From CBDDKZ01 sp965230415 (GTDB lineage Bacteria > Bacteroidota > Bacteroidia > Cytophagales > JAAEPT01), in contig CBDDKZ010000003.1 in assembly GCA_965230415.1 (NCBI GenBank), forward strand, positions 124,001 to 188,000: 64,000 nt of DNA, given 5' to 3'. Shown here in pieces: positions 37,098 through 45,185 of the stretch. The position numbers and the translations under genes are program-made. The notes beneath the pieces are model-generated. The model made no database searches, had not been told where the DNA came from, and saw only the letters and a program-made list of their open reading frames with translations. Every line of letters begins with the position of its first letter. Within the stretch, counting starts at the first letter, position 1.

Positions 37098-37144
37098 TAT
37101 TTTTGTTTTTCACATTTGGAAACATGTGCCCAATTCATGAATTG
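37098..37144 (+). promoter_or_regulatory. -7 element and 14-bp palindrome upstream of the AraC-type gene
   Basis: TATTTTTG at 37098-37105 is an exact -7 match. CAATTCATGAATTG at 37131-37144 is a perfect 14-bp palindrome inside the predicted leader, 31 bp before the ATG, and CACAT/ATGTG inverted arms lie just upstream (37111-37128). The cluster of symmetry in the gap divergent from the OMP/S41 pair suggests an operator. Confidence 0.45.
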
Positions 37145-37174
37145 TAAGTTCTCAAAATCAGAAAAAATAGCTTT

Positions 37175-38191
37175 ATGTTTATTACGGAGTGTTTTTTGTT
37201 AACAATAAGCATCGCCGTTTGCGCCGCAATTGGGATAAGAAGAAACAAGTCGAAGTCCGATTGGTTCCTGTTTTTGTTTATTACGGCTAATGGTTTGAGT
37301 GCACTGGGCGCTATAATATGGGGCGAAAATGAAGTAGATCTGTTGGATATACTCATAGTCATTCAGTATCCTGTCTGGTACTATTGCCACCTAAGTGCTT
37401 TTATAAAACCAAAACAAAAGCTGTTTATCTGGTTGTATCAGTTACCGACTTATATACTAACAGTTTTTGTCATTTATGCACTAGTTACTCAGAATTTTGA
37501 GGTATTTAATAACACCTTATTTCGGATTTTTTTATTTACGATAATTTTTCTTCTGATCATTTATGGTATAGTTGGTTTAATGACGGTGTCCAAGGGTAAT
37601 TTAGAACATCTCAATGAGAAAGAAAGGCGATGGATTAGTCGCTTTGGCTGGCTGTATAACATTTATTTTATCCCTAGTATTGTGTTGACTTTGGCAATTG
37701 ACGATGGTAATCTGGAACAGCAGGTTGATTTTTTTAATTTGTTATTTGGTGCGGTTGTTTTAGTTTATATCGTCTATGAGGCATTTGTAAATGAAGTTAT
37801 ATTACCCAGGAATCGCGGTAATGGCACTGAAGAATCATCTGATTCTAATGAGCGACAGTTGTTTGAGAAAATTGATAGGCTTGTAAATAGCGAACAATTA
37901 TACTTAAATGAAGCATTTAATTTGCAACTATTGTCAGAAAGATTGAATACCAACCAAAAGTATGTTTCACAAGCAATAAATAAGCAGGGGCAAAAGAATT
38001 TTACTACGTACATTAATGAACTTCGCATAAGCGCATTTGAAGAAAAACTGAATGATACTCGGTACAAGAATTATACAATCTCCGCAATCGCTGAAGAATG
38101 CGGATTCAAATCCGTGTCATCGTTCAACAGAGTGTTTAAGGTGCATAGAAATAGCACTCCCTCCGCATATAGGGAGTCTTTGAATAATTAA
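37175..38191 (+). CDS. membrane-anchored AraC-family transcriptional regulator
   Basis: 338 aa. The N-terminal half carries about seven transmembrane helices (residues 1-210: FLLTISIAVCAAIGI, ILIVIQYPVWYYCHL, IFLFTIIFLLIIYGIVGL, LLFGAVVLVYIVY), a linker, and a C-terminal AraC DNA-binding domain (about 235-335) with LSERLNTNQKYVSQAIN, ISAIAEECGFKSVSSFNRVFK and TPSAYR. This 7TM-AraC layout is common in Bacteroidota. It is divergent from the OMP/S41 pair and ends in a 4-bp tail-to-tail overlap with hemE. Confidence 0.88.
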   Translation: MFITECFLLTISIAVCAAIGIRRNKSKSDWFLFLFITANGLSALGAIIWGENEVDLLDILIVIQYPVWYYCHLSAFIKPKQKLFIWLYQLPTYILTVFVIYALVTQNFEVFNNTLFRIFLFTIIFLLIIYGIVGLMTVSKGNLEHLNEKERRWISRFGWLYNIYFIPSIVLTLAIDDGNLEQQVDFFNLLFGAVVLVYIVYEAFVNEVILPRNRGNGTEESSDSNERQLFEKIDRLVNSEQLYLNEAFNLQLLSERLNTNQKYVSQAINKQGQKNFTTYINELRISAFEEKLNDTRYKNYTISAIAEECGFKSVSSFNRVFKVHRNSTPSAYRESLNN

Positions 38192-39216
38192 AAGTGCTTG
38201 TAAGCTTTTACGGTATTAACGAAGGTGCGCACTTTGTCCGGGTCGGTATCCGGGTATACTCCGTGGCCAAGATTTGCAATATGATTGTGTCCTTCAAATC
38301 GCTGCAGCATTGCTTCCGTTTTTGTTTTTATGAAGTCATGGGAGCCGTATAAAACACAAGGGTCTAAGTTGCCTTGTAATGTTTTGTTCGGACCGATAAT
38401 TGATTTGGATTCTTCAATATCCATGTTCCAGTCAAGTCCAATTGTGTTACAATTAAGAGTTGATAACTCCTTTCGGGCGAAGAAAGCCCCTTTGGCAAAA
38501 ACAGTTACAGGTACTTCGTTTATGGCATTACATATCTCAGCAATGTATTTTAATGAGAAATTTTTGAATTGATCCGGAGCCAGAATACCGGCCCAGGAGT
38601 CAAATACCTGAATCATATTGGCCCCCGCCTTGATTTGATCTTTTAAGTAAATAATCGTGGATTCTGTGATTTTTTCCAGAAGGTTATGAGAAAGGGATTC
38701 GTTGGTATAAAGCATTTTCCGCGCTTTCGAAAATGTTTTAGAGCCTTGCCCTTCTACCATATATGAAAAGATAGTCCATGGAGCACCGGCAAAACCTATA
38801 AGAGGAACGCTGTCTGCTAATTCTTTTTTTGTTATTTCAATAGCGTCAATCACATACTTTAAATCTCCCGATTGAGCTACTCGAATGTTTTTTAAATCGG
38901 ACTCTGTTTGGATAGTTTCTGGGAAAAGCGGCCCCTTCTTTTCTATCATTTCATAGGGTAGTCCCATTGCCTCAGGTATTTCCAGTATATCTGAGAATAT
39001 AATTGCGGCGTCTACATCCAATAAATCTACAGGCTGTACAGTGACTTCGGCTGCCAGATGTGGGGTGCTTACAAGTTCTTTGAACCCACTAACGCTTGAC
39101 CTTACGGCGCGGTATTCCGTCAAGATACGCCCGGCCTGACGCATTAACCAAACAGGTGATCTTTCTGTCTTTTCCCCTCTTGCTGCTCTAAGTATTAAAT
39201 CGTTTTGTAAACCCAT
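38188..39216 (-). CDS. hemE: uroporphyrinogen decarboxylase
   Basis: Decarboxylates uroporphyrinogen III to coproporphyrinogen III (heme synthesis). N-terminal SPVWLMRQAGR with catalytic Arg, the IIFSDILEIPEAMG Asp, GFAGAPWTIFSYM, VFDSWAGIL and NLGHGVYPDTDPD near the C-terminus (342 aa). Monocistronic on the minus strand as far as can be seen; no other hem gene adjoins. Confidence 0.96.
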   Translation of the reverse strand: MGLQNDLILRAARGEKTERSPVWLMRQAGRILTEYRAVRSSVSGFKELVSTPHLAAEVTVQPVDLLDVDAAIIFSDILEIPEAMGLPYEMIEKKGPLFPETIQTESDLKNIRVAQSGDLKYVIDAIEITKKELADSVPLIGFAGAPWTIFSYMVEGQGSKTFSKARKMLYTNESLSHNLLEKITESTIIYLKDQIKAGANMIQVFDSWAGILAPDQFKNFSLKYIAEICNAINEVPVTVFAKGAFFARKELSTLNCNTIGLDWNMDIEESKSIIGPNKTLQGNLDPCVLYGSHDFIKTKTEAMLQRFEGHNHIANLGHGVYPDTDPDKVRTFVNTVKAYKHF

Positions 39217-39289
39217 GCTGCAAATATAAGCATGAAAGCGAAAATGTCATGTCTGACGTTGAAAAGATGAGTGCTTATTATGTAGGTAG

Positions 39290-39919
39290 CTATGTTTGAG
39301 GTAATGCACTCGTAACCTGTGTGTCACTATCTATGAATTGAAATGACCTGAAAAAATGATCCTTCACGTACTCTGTTGAATCAAAAGATATTTTCATAAG
39401 TTGATACACACGATTATTTCTGAGTATTATTTTATAGTTAAAAAATCCTCTGTCTTTTTCATAGGCACTCACCTTTATACCCTCATGTTTACTGTCATGT
39501 GAAATCCTCTCCTTGACTAGAATTTCAGGTTCATCAAACATACCGTCCAATGCCGCATTAATATTCTGATCTAGAAAATCATGAGTCGATAAGCTGTTCA
39601 TAGCTTCCTGAGGAAAATCAGAATAGGCGAGAAACAAGGTTTTGTTATCCTTTTTTTCATAAGTAAAACAATGCATTTCGAGTTTTCCTAAGGACGACTC
39701 AATAGTATGTGTGTCTTCTTCGGGTAGTTTTGGGAATGCTATAGAGAATAAACCAGGCTCAGAATAAAATACCGACCAATTGTCTGCTTTTTTCTTGCCC
39801 GACTGCTTAAAAAGTACTTGTAATTCACGCGAGGTATCCAATTGACGATCTACATCCCTGTTAAAACAAGATTGACATAAAAAGGCAATAAGTAAAATTA
39901 TCAGGTAGTGTTTATGCAT
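39290..39919 (-). CDS. putative lipoprotein, unknown
   Basis: The open frame starts at 39952, but the Met at 39919 gives a clean lipoprotein signal MHKHYLIILLIAFLCQSC with the lipid Cys at residue 18 (209 aa). The mature part is soluble; WSVFYSEPGLFSIAFPKLPEE followed by SSLGKLEMHCFTYEKK and a terminal helix (HFFRSFQFI) resemble the PsbP/MOG1-like fold seen in small Bacteroidota lipoproteins. That is a fold impression only. It sits alone between hemE and the arginine cluster leader. Confidence 0.7.
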   Translation of the reverse strand: MHKHYLIILLIAFLCQSCFNRDVDRQLDTSRELQVLFKQSGKKKADNWSVFYSEPGLFSIAFPKLPEEDTHTIESSLGKLEMHCFTYEKKDNKTLFLAYSDFPQEAMNSLSTHDFLDQNINAALDGMFDEPEILVKERISHDSKHEGIKVSAYEKDRGFFNYKIILRNNRVYQLMKISFDSTEYVKDHFFRSFQFIDSDTQVTSALPQT

Positions 39920-40114
39920 GAATAGAAATTCGTTTAATACTATACGCTTCATCAGACTTTTAGATTTACCGTTCGTCGAAAACTATTTCAAAATTCCTGT
40001 ATTCAAATAACAGTAATTGATGTAAAGCACTGAGATTGTGTAATCTTTGAGCTTAATACTTTATGGTGAAATCAATTAAAGGTACACTTTGTTTTATTTA
40101 TTAATTCGATCTGT

Positions 40115-40122
40115 TATATTTG
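40115..40122 (+). promoter_or_regulatory. -7 promoter element of the arginine-proline cluster
   Basis: TATATTTG is an exact -7 match. TTTG at 40088-40091 is 23 bp upstream and TTTA at 40093-40096 is 18 bp upstream; the second has normal spacing. The predicted start is near 40129, only about 9 nt ahead of the leader ORF. Confidence 0.65.
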
Positions 40123-40137
40123 CAATCCATTAGAAAA

Positions 40138-40209
40138 ATGAGCAACAATTTTTCACATAGCGTTATTTCTTTCCGCATCAAGTCTAACCGTAGGCCCGAG
40201 AGGGCTTAG
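40138..40209 (+). CDS. putative arginine leader peptide (23 codons) with overlapping hairpin
   Basis: A short ORF read by hand: ATG at 40138, TAG at 40207-40209. Its second half, FRIKSNRRPERA, has four Arg among 11 residues, two of them on AGG codons. The CGT-AGG pair and the next AGG lie within a hairpin, 40191-40197 paired with 40202-40208 around a GAGA (GNRA) tetraloop. The start of the ORF (CACATAG, 40154-40160) can also pair with CTATGTG at 40228-40234 downstream. Ribosome stalling at the Arg codons would therefore change the fold. No U-run terminator is visible, so the mechanism may be translational or Rho-linked. It is 73 bp ahead of the GNAT gene. Confidence 0.6.
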   Translation: MSNNFSHSVISFRIKSNRRPERA

Positions 40210-40282
40210 TTATGTTTGAGCTTACCTATGTGGTTTGCCTGTTTCACCCTAGTAATCAATCTGTTTCATAAAATTAAATTAA

Positions 40283-40930
40283 ATGCCGGAGTTTGACGTT
40301 GTAATAGCGCAAGAGAAGCACTTGAAATATGCGAAGGTTATTTCTGATGAAATGGCAGAGAGCGCTAAGGCAAGAGGTACAGGAATAGCAAAGCGGACAC
40401 CTGAATATTTGGAAGGCAAAATCAAAGAAGGTAAGGCAATTATTGCATTGGAAAAGTCATCGGATAAAGTAGCTGGCTTTTGTTATGTAGAGACTTGGGG
40501 ACATGAAAAATATGCTGCTAACTCAGGATTAATAGTGTTCCCGGATTACAGAAAGTTTGGTTTGGCGAGAAGAATAAAGGAGCAGGCCTTTAAGCTTTCA
40601 AGGAAAAAGTATCCGAATGCACGCTTATTTGGACTTACTACCAGTTTGGCTGTAATGAAAATTAATTCAGAACTGGGCTATCACCCTGTGACGTTTTCGG
40701 AATTAACAGATGATGACGAGTTTTGGAAAGGCTGCCAGAGTTGTGTCAACTACTCGATTTTGGAAAGTAAAGAACGTAAAAATTGTTTGTGCACAGGAAT
40801 GTTGTACGACCCGGAGGCGCAAAAAAAGAAAAAATGGAATTACAAGGCGTATGAAGCAATATTGAAACGCTTAAGACGCATAAAAGAAAGGACATTTATC
40901 CTTAGTTTTAAAAAATTATTAAAAGCATAA
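40283..40930 (+). CDS. GNAT acyltransferase, probable ArgA-like glutamate N-acyltransferase
   Basis: First structural gene of the arginine cluster, 215 aa. GNAT fold: GFCYVETWG, then acetyl-CoA loop SGLIVFPDYRKFGLARRI (about 76-93). In Bacteroidota a GNAT protein in this place takes the role of ArgA, acylating glutamate with acetyl- or succinyl-CoA; the location supports this but substrate is inferred. The C-terminal half has a Cys-rich stretch, CQSC...CLC (about 150-175), that could bind zinc, and a long basic helical tail (KRLRRIKERTFILSFKKLL). 2 bp before argG. Confidence 0.78.
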   Translation: MPEFDVVIAQEKHLKYAKVISDEMAESAKARGTGIAKRTPEYLEGKIKEGKAIIALEKSSDKVAGFCYVETWGHEKYAANSGLIVFPDYRKFGLARRIKEQAFKLSRKKYPNARLFGLTTSLAVMKINSELGYHPVTFSELTDDDEFWKGCQSCVNYSILESKERKNCLCTGMLYDPEAQKKKKWNYKAYEAILKRLRRIKERTFILSFKKLLKA

Positions 40931-40932
40931 AG

Positions 40933-42138
40933 ATGGTAAACAACAAAGTGGTTTTAGCCTTTAGCGGCGGATTAGATACAACTTATTGTGTGAAACACTT
41001 GTCTGATGACTTAAAATTGGAGGTATATTCGGTTATTGTAAACACTGGAGGCTTTTCCGGGGAAGAATTGGACGATATTGCTCAAAAGGCAAAAGAACTT
41101 GGGGTAAAAGAGCACGTATGCATCGACGAAACTTCTAATTTTTACCAAAAATGTGTTAAGTACCTAATAGCAGGGAATATTTTAAAGAATAATACCTATC
41201 CACTATCTGTAAGTGCCGAAAGAGTGTTTCAGGCTTTGGCCATAGGGAAGTATGCCAACGAAGTGGGTGCTGCTTATATTGCTCACGGAAGTACAGGTGC
41301 CGGAAATGATCAGGTACGCTTTGATATGACTTTTCATATTTTGTGTCCGGATGTTCAGATTATCACTCCTATCCGCGACAACAAACTCTCACGCGAAGAA
41401 GAAATTGAATACCTTAAGTCAAAAGGTGTTGAACGTGACTGGACCAAATCGATTTATTCGATAAATAAAGGTTTGTGGGGTACGTCAGTAGGGGGGAAAG
41501 AAACACTTACTTCTCATGAATATTTACCTGAAGAAGCGTTTCCTACACAAATGACAAAAAACGAAGCCGAAGAATTGGAAATTGAATTTCTGAAAGGAGA
41601 ACCAGTAGGGGTGAATGGGAAGCAGTTTGAAAATCCCGTTGATGCCATTTTGGAAATTGAAAAACTGGCAGCGCCTTTTGGGGTCGGCAGAGATATACAC
41701 GTAGGGGATACAATAATAGGCATAAAGGGTCGCGTAGGCTTTGAAGCGGCTGCACCTGTAATATTAGTTAAAGCACATCATGCCCTCGAAAAGCATACGC
41801 TTACCAAACAACAGCTTACCGTAAAAGATCAGTTGTCTGCTACCTATGGAAATATGGTGCATGAAGGTCAGTTTCTCGAACCTATGATGCGTGATTTAGA
41901 GCATTTCCTGAACAGTACGCAACAAACAGTTAGTGGTAAGGTGAAAATATTCCTGGCACCTTATAGATATCATGTAGTAGGTATAGAGTCTGAACATGAT
42001 CTGATGTCTTCTAAATTTGGAAGCTACGGAGAAATGAATAACACCTGGAGTGGTGACGATGTGAAGGGTTTCTCCAAAATATTTGGAAACCAAACATCAA
42101 TATACTTTAAAGTGAATAACTTAACGAATAATAACTAA
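40933..42138 (+). CDS. argG: argininosuccinate synthase
   Basis: Joins citrulline and aspartate with ATP. The PP-loop SGGLDTTYC is at residues 11-19; HGSTGAGNDQVRFDM, NKGLWGTSVGGKET and SEHDLMSSKFGSYGEMNNTW follow. 401 aa. 2 bp after the GNAT gene, 5 bp before argC; translation is likely coupled. The later part (GVNGKQFENPVDAILEIEKL) fits the bacterial family, so the assignment is firm. Confidence 0.95.
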   Translation: MVNNKVVLAFSGGLDTTYCVKHLSDDLKLEVYSVIVNTGGFSGEELDDIAQKAKELGVKEHVCIDETSNFYQKCVKYLIAGNILKNNTYPLSVSAERVFQALAIGKYANEVGAAYIAHGSTGAGNDQVRFDMTFHILCPDVQIITPIRDNKLSREEEIEYLKSKGVERDWTKSIYSINKGLWGTSVGGKETLTSHEYLPEEAFPTQMTKNEAEELEIEFLKGEPVGVNGKQFENPVDAILEIEKLAAPFGVGRDIHVGDTIIGIKGRVGFEAAAPVILVKAHHALEKHTLTKQQLTVKDQLSATYGNMVHEGQFLEPMMRDLEHFLNSTQQTVSGKVKIFLAPYRYHVVGIESEHDLMSSKFGSYGEMNNTWSGDDVKGFSKIFGNQTSIYFKVNNLTNNN

Positions 42139-42143
42139 GAGCA

Positions 42144-43109
42144 ATGGTCAAGGTAGGAATTGTAGGCGGTGCAGGTTACACGGGAGGTGAATTACTGCGT
42201 ATTTTAGTGAATCATCCCCAGGTTGAGATTAATTTTGTACATAGTAATAGCAATGCAGGGAACCTAATTTATAAGGTTCATAGTGACTTAATAGGTTATA
42301 CGGAGTTAGTTTTTACCGACCAACTGAGCACAGAAATAGATGTGTTGATCATGTGTTTGGGACATGGTGATGCAAAGAAATTCCTGGATAATAATCCGGC
42401 ATTTTATGAGGTGAATATTATCGATTTATCAACAGACTTCAGACATAAGCGACCGGGGAATGATTTCGTTTATGGTTTGCCGGAATTGAACGGTAAGGTG
42501 CTTCCAAGTGCCAAACATATAGCAAATCCAGGTTGTTTTGCAACGTGTATTCAACTGGGGATATTGCCTTTGGCAAGCACTGGTGAATTGAAAGATGAAC
42601 TACATGTAACCGCAATTACGGGATCAACAGGTGCTGGTCAAAAACCTACGTCCACTTCACATTTTAGTTGGAGGAATAATAATATGTCTGTTTATAAAGC
42701 TTTTGAGCATCAACACCTGCAGGAGATAGGAGAAAGCTTGCACCAACTTCAGGAAGCAGGTGATAAAGTAGTGAACTTTGTACCCTTTAGAGGCGACTTT
42801 ACCAGGGGCATAATCAGTTCCATTTATATAAAATCTGATCTGAGCGAAGAAGAGGCTATTGCTTTATATAAAGGCTATTATAAAGATGCTTCTTTTACGC
42901 ATGTTGTGGAAGAAAATCCGAATATTAAGCAGGTTGTAAATACGAATAATGCGTTGGTGTATTTGAAGAAATATGGAGATAAATTGCACGCGATCAGTAT
43001 GATTGATAACCTGTTAAAAGGGGCCTCAGGACAAGCCGTTCAGAATATGAATATCATGTTTGGCCTGGATCAAAAGGAAGGATTACGATTAAAACCGAGT
43101 GCCTTTTAA
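42144..43109 (+). CDS. argC: N-acetyl- (or N-succinyl-) gamma-glutamyl-phosphate reductase
   Basis: NADPH reduction of N-acylglutamyl phosphate to the semialdehyde. Rossmann loop GGAGYTGGELLR (8-19), LSTDFRHK, catalytic Cys131 in NPGCFATC, TGSTGAGQKPTSTSHFSWR and VPFRGDFTRGI. 321 aa, the short type. Whether its natural substrate is acetylated or succinylated depends on the first enzyme and ArgF' (see findings). Followed by proB after 2 bp. Confidence 0.93.
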   Translation: MVKVGIVGGAGYTGGELLRILVNHPQVEINFVHSNSNAGNLIYKVHSDLIGYTELVFTDQLSTEIDVLIMCLGHGDAKKFLDNNPAFYEVNIIDLSTDFRHKRPGNDFVYGLPELNGKVLPSAKHIANPGCFATCIQLGILPLASTGELKDELHVTAITGSTGAGQKPTSTSHFSWRNNNMSVYKAFEHQHLQEIGESLHQLQEAGDKVVNFVPFRGDFTRGIISSIYIKSDLSEEEAIALYKGYYKDASFTHVVEENPNIKQVVNTNNALVYLKKYGDKLHAISMIDNLLKGASGQAVQNMNIMFGLDQKEGLRLKPSAF

Positions 43110-43111
43110 GC

Positions 43112-43900
43112 GTGAAAGATGAAAGCAAAAATATAGTTGTAAAGCTGGGCACCAATGTGCTTACGGATAGCAATGGGCAACTGGATACCAGTGTTATACA
43201 GCGCATTGTAGATCAGGTTGCTTCCCTTAAAAAAGAGGGCAATAAAGTTATTATCGTTAGCTCTGGTGCGGTTGGGGCCGGTAAGTCAATTTACCAGCTT
43301 AGTAACGTGAAAGATGAAATAATACAGAGACAGGTGTATTCATCTATTGGGCAGGTGCAGCTAATGAATCTGTATGCCGAATATTTCAAGCATTACAATT
43401 TAGTTTGTGCTCAGGTTTTGGCAACCAAAGAGGATTTTTTAGGCAAAGAACATTATAAGAATATGAAAAATTGCCTCAAAGGTCTATTGAAAGACGATAT
43501 CATCCCTATCATAAACGAAAATGATGTTGTTTCACTAAAAGAGCTTATGTTTACCGATAACGACGAGTTGGCAGGGCTTACAGCATACCTCATTAAGGCC
43601 GACATCTTAGTGATACTCACAAGTGTAGATGGTTTGTTCACCGGCGACCCCTCTGATGATGCCAGTGAATTGATAAATGAAGTACACCTGGGGGATGATT
43701 CTCACAAAAGATTTATTACCGAGAATAAGTCAACACAGGGCCGTGGAGGAATGCTTACAAAATTTGATACTGCTTCTAGAATGGCTGGCAAAGGAATAGT
43801 TACTTATTTGGCAAACGGAAAGAAAGAAAATATTTTATCGGCAATTGTTCAGGGTAAGCAAGTAGGAACTTGTTTCCACATAGCCGAAGCAACTAATTAA
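43112..43900 (+). CDS. proB: glutamate 5-kinase, form without PUA domain
   Basis: Amino-acid kinase fold, 262 aa. VVKLGTNVLTDSNGQ, SSGAVGAGKS, INENDVVSLKELMFTDNDELAG and LTSVDGLFTGDPSD with the closing STQGRGGMLTKFDTASRMAGKG identify ProB. The E. coli enzyme is 367 aa because of a C-terminal PUA domain, absent here. Start GTG at 43112. It makes glutamyl 5-phosphate for proline synthesis and is translationally close to proA (10 bp), an unusual but recurring inclusion in Bacteroidota arg clusters. argB is separate, so the call is not a mistaken acetylglutamate kinase. Confidence 0.92.
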   Translation: MKDESKNIVVKLGTNVLTDSNGQLDTSVIQRIVDQVASLKKEGNKVIIVSSGAVGAGKSIYQLSNVKDEIIQRQVYSSIGQVQLMNLYAEYFKHYNLVCAQVLATKEDFLGKEHYKNMKNCLKGLLKDDIIPIINENDVVSLKELMFTDNDELAGLTAYLIKADILVILTSVDGLFTGDPSDDASELINEVHLGDDSHKRFITENKSTQGRGGMLTKFDTASRMAGKGIVTYLANGKKENILSAIVQGKQVGTCFHIAEATN

Positions 43901-43910
43901 ATAAGGTGAT

Positions 43911-45161
43911 ATGAAAGAAGAGATCATAAACAATCTGAAAAAGGTGCAACGCGCCAGTCGCAAAATGGTGAACCTGAGCGATGAGGATATCCGATCAATT
44001 CTCAACGAACTGGCGGATCTGGCTTTGGAGAACGAAGCCTATATATTGGAAGAAAATAAAAAGGATCTGGATAGGATGGATCCTCAAAACCCAAAATATG
44101 ACCGCCTATTACTTAACGCAGACCGCCTCAAAGGAATATGCCAGGATCTACGGAATGTAGCAGCACTTCCTTCTCCTTTGGACATCGTTTTGGAAGAGCG
44201 TAACCTTAACAATGGTATGAATTTGTCGCGTGTGACCGTACCTCTGGGAATCATCGGGATAGTATTTGAATCTCGTCCGAATGTCACCTTTGATGTTTTT
44301 GCATTAACGCTAAAGTCAGGGAACGCCTGTGTTTTAAAAGGAAGCAGAGATGCAAAAGATTCCAATATCGCCATTGTGAAGCTTATCAAACAAGTGTTAC
44401 AAAAGTATGGTGTTGAAGACATTTGTTACCTGGCGCCGGCTGAGAGAGAAGCCCTGCAACCAATTTTAGAGGCCGTTGAATTTATTGATTGCGCTATTCC
44501 GAGAGGAAGCCAGGGATTAATAGATTATGTACGTGAAAATGCAAAGATTCCGGTTATTGAAACGGGAGCTGGGATTTGCCATACCTACGTGGACAAAGAT
44601 GCCGATGTAGCCAAGGCCAAAGATATTGTGACAAACGCCAAAGTGAGGCGCGTGTCTGTATGTAATGCCCTGGACTGTATGGTTATTCATGAAGACAGAC
44701 TCGGTGATATTGTAGGAATAATGAGCGATATGGCCGAAAAAGAAGTAGAAGTTTTTGCCGATGAACGTGCATTCACCGAACTGGAAGGTAATTATCCCGC
44801 CCACCTTTTGAATAAAGCAATGGAAGAATCATTTGGTACGGAGTTTTTGTCCATGAAAATGGCGATAAAAACAGTAGGGAATATCGATGAGGCTTTAGAT
44901 CATGTTGCTGCACACACTTCCAAGCATTCGGAAGCAATAGTGACCGAAAATAGCGAAGCAGCAAATTATTACCTGAAGAATATAGACGCAGCCTGTGTTT
45001 ATGCCAACGCCTCCACCGCATTTTCAGACGGTGCCGAATTTGGTCTGGGCGCGGAGATAGGAATCAGTACACAGAAATTACATGCACGTGGACCTATGGC
45101 CTTGAGAGAATTGACGAGCTATAAATGGGTGGTAAGAGGCAATGGCCATGTACGTGCGTAA
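43911..45161 (+). CDS. proA: gamma-glutamyl-phosphate reductase
   Basis: Reduces glutamyl 5-phosphate to glutamate semialdehyde. Aldehyde dehydrogenase superfamily; VTVPLGIIGIVFESRPNVT, CVLKGSRDAKDSN, PVIETGAGICHTYVD, catalytic Cys251 in SVCNALDC, and the C-terminal AEFGLGAEIGISTQKLHARGP. 416 aa. Between proB (10 bp) and argD (24 bp). Glutamate semialdehyde can also be transaminated to ornithine, so placing proBA here could feed both routes; that is inference. Confidence 0.95.
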   Translation: MKEEIINNLKKVQRASRKMVNLSDEDIRSILNELADLALENEAYILEENKKDLDRMDPQNPKYDRLLLNADRLKGICQDLRNVAALPSPLDIVLEERNLNNGMNLSRVTVPLGIIGIVFESRPNVTFDVFALTLKSGNACVLKGSRDAKDSNIAIVKLIKQVLQKYGVEDICYLAPAEREALQPILEAVEFIDCAIPRGSQGLIDYVRENAKIPVIETGAGICHTYVDKDADVAKAKDIVTNAKVRRVSVCNALDCMVIHEDRLGDIVGIMSDMAEKEVEVFADERAFTELEGNYPAHLLNKAMEESFGTEFLSMKMAIKTVGNIDEALDHVAAHTSKHSEAIVTENSEAANYYLKNIDAACVYANASTAFSDGAEFGLGAEIGISTQKLHARGPMALRELTSYKWVVRGNGHVRA

Positions 45162-45185
45162 CAAGTCTTAATTAAAAAGAAATTT

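Noticed and set aside
43112..43900. proB read as a second acetylglutamate kinase
   Set aside because: The DNDELAG and GRGGMLTKFD motifs are of glutamate 5-kinase, and a separate argB is present at 47281.
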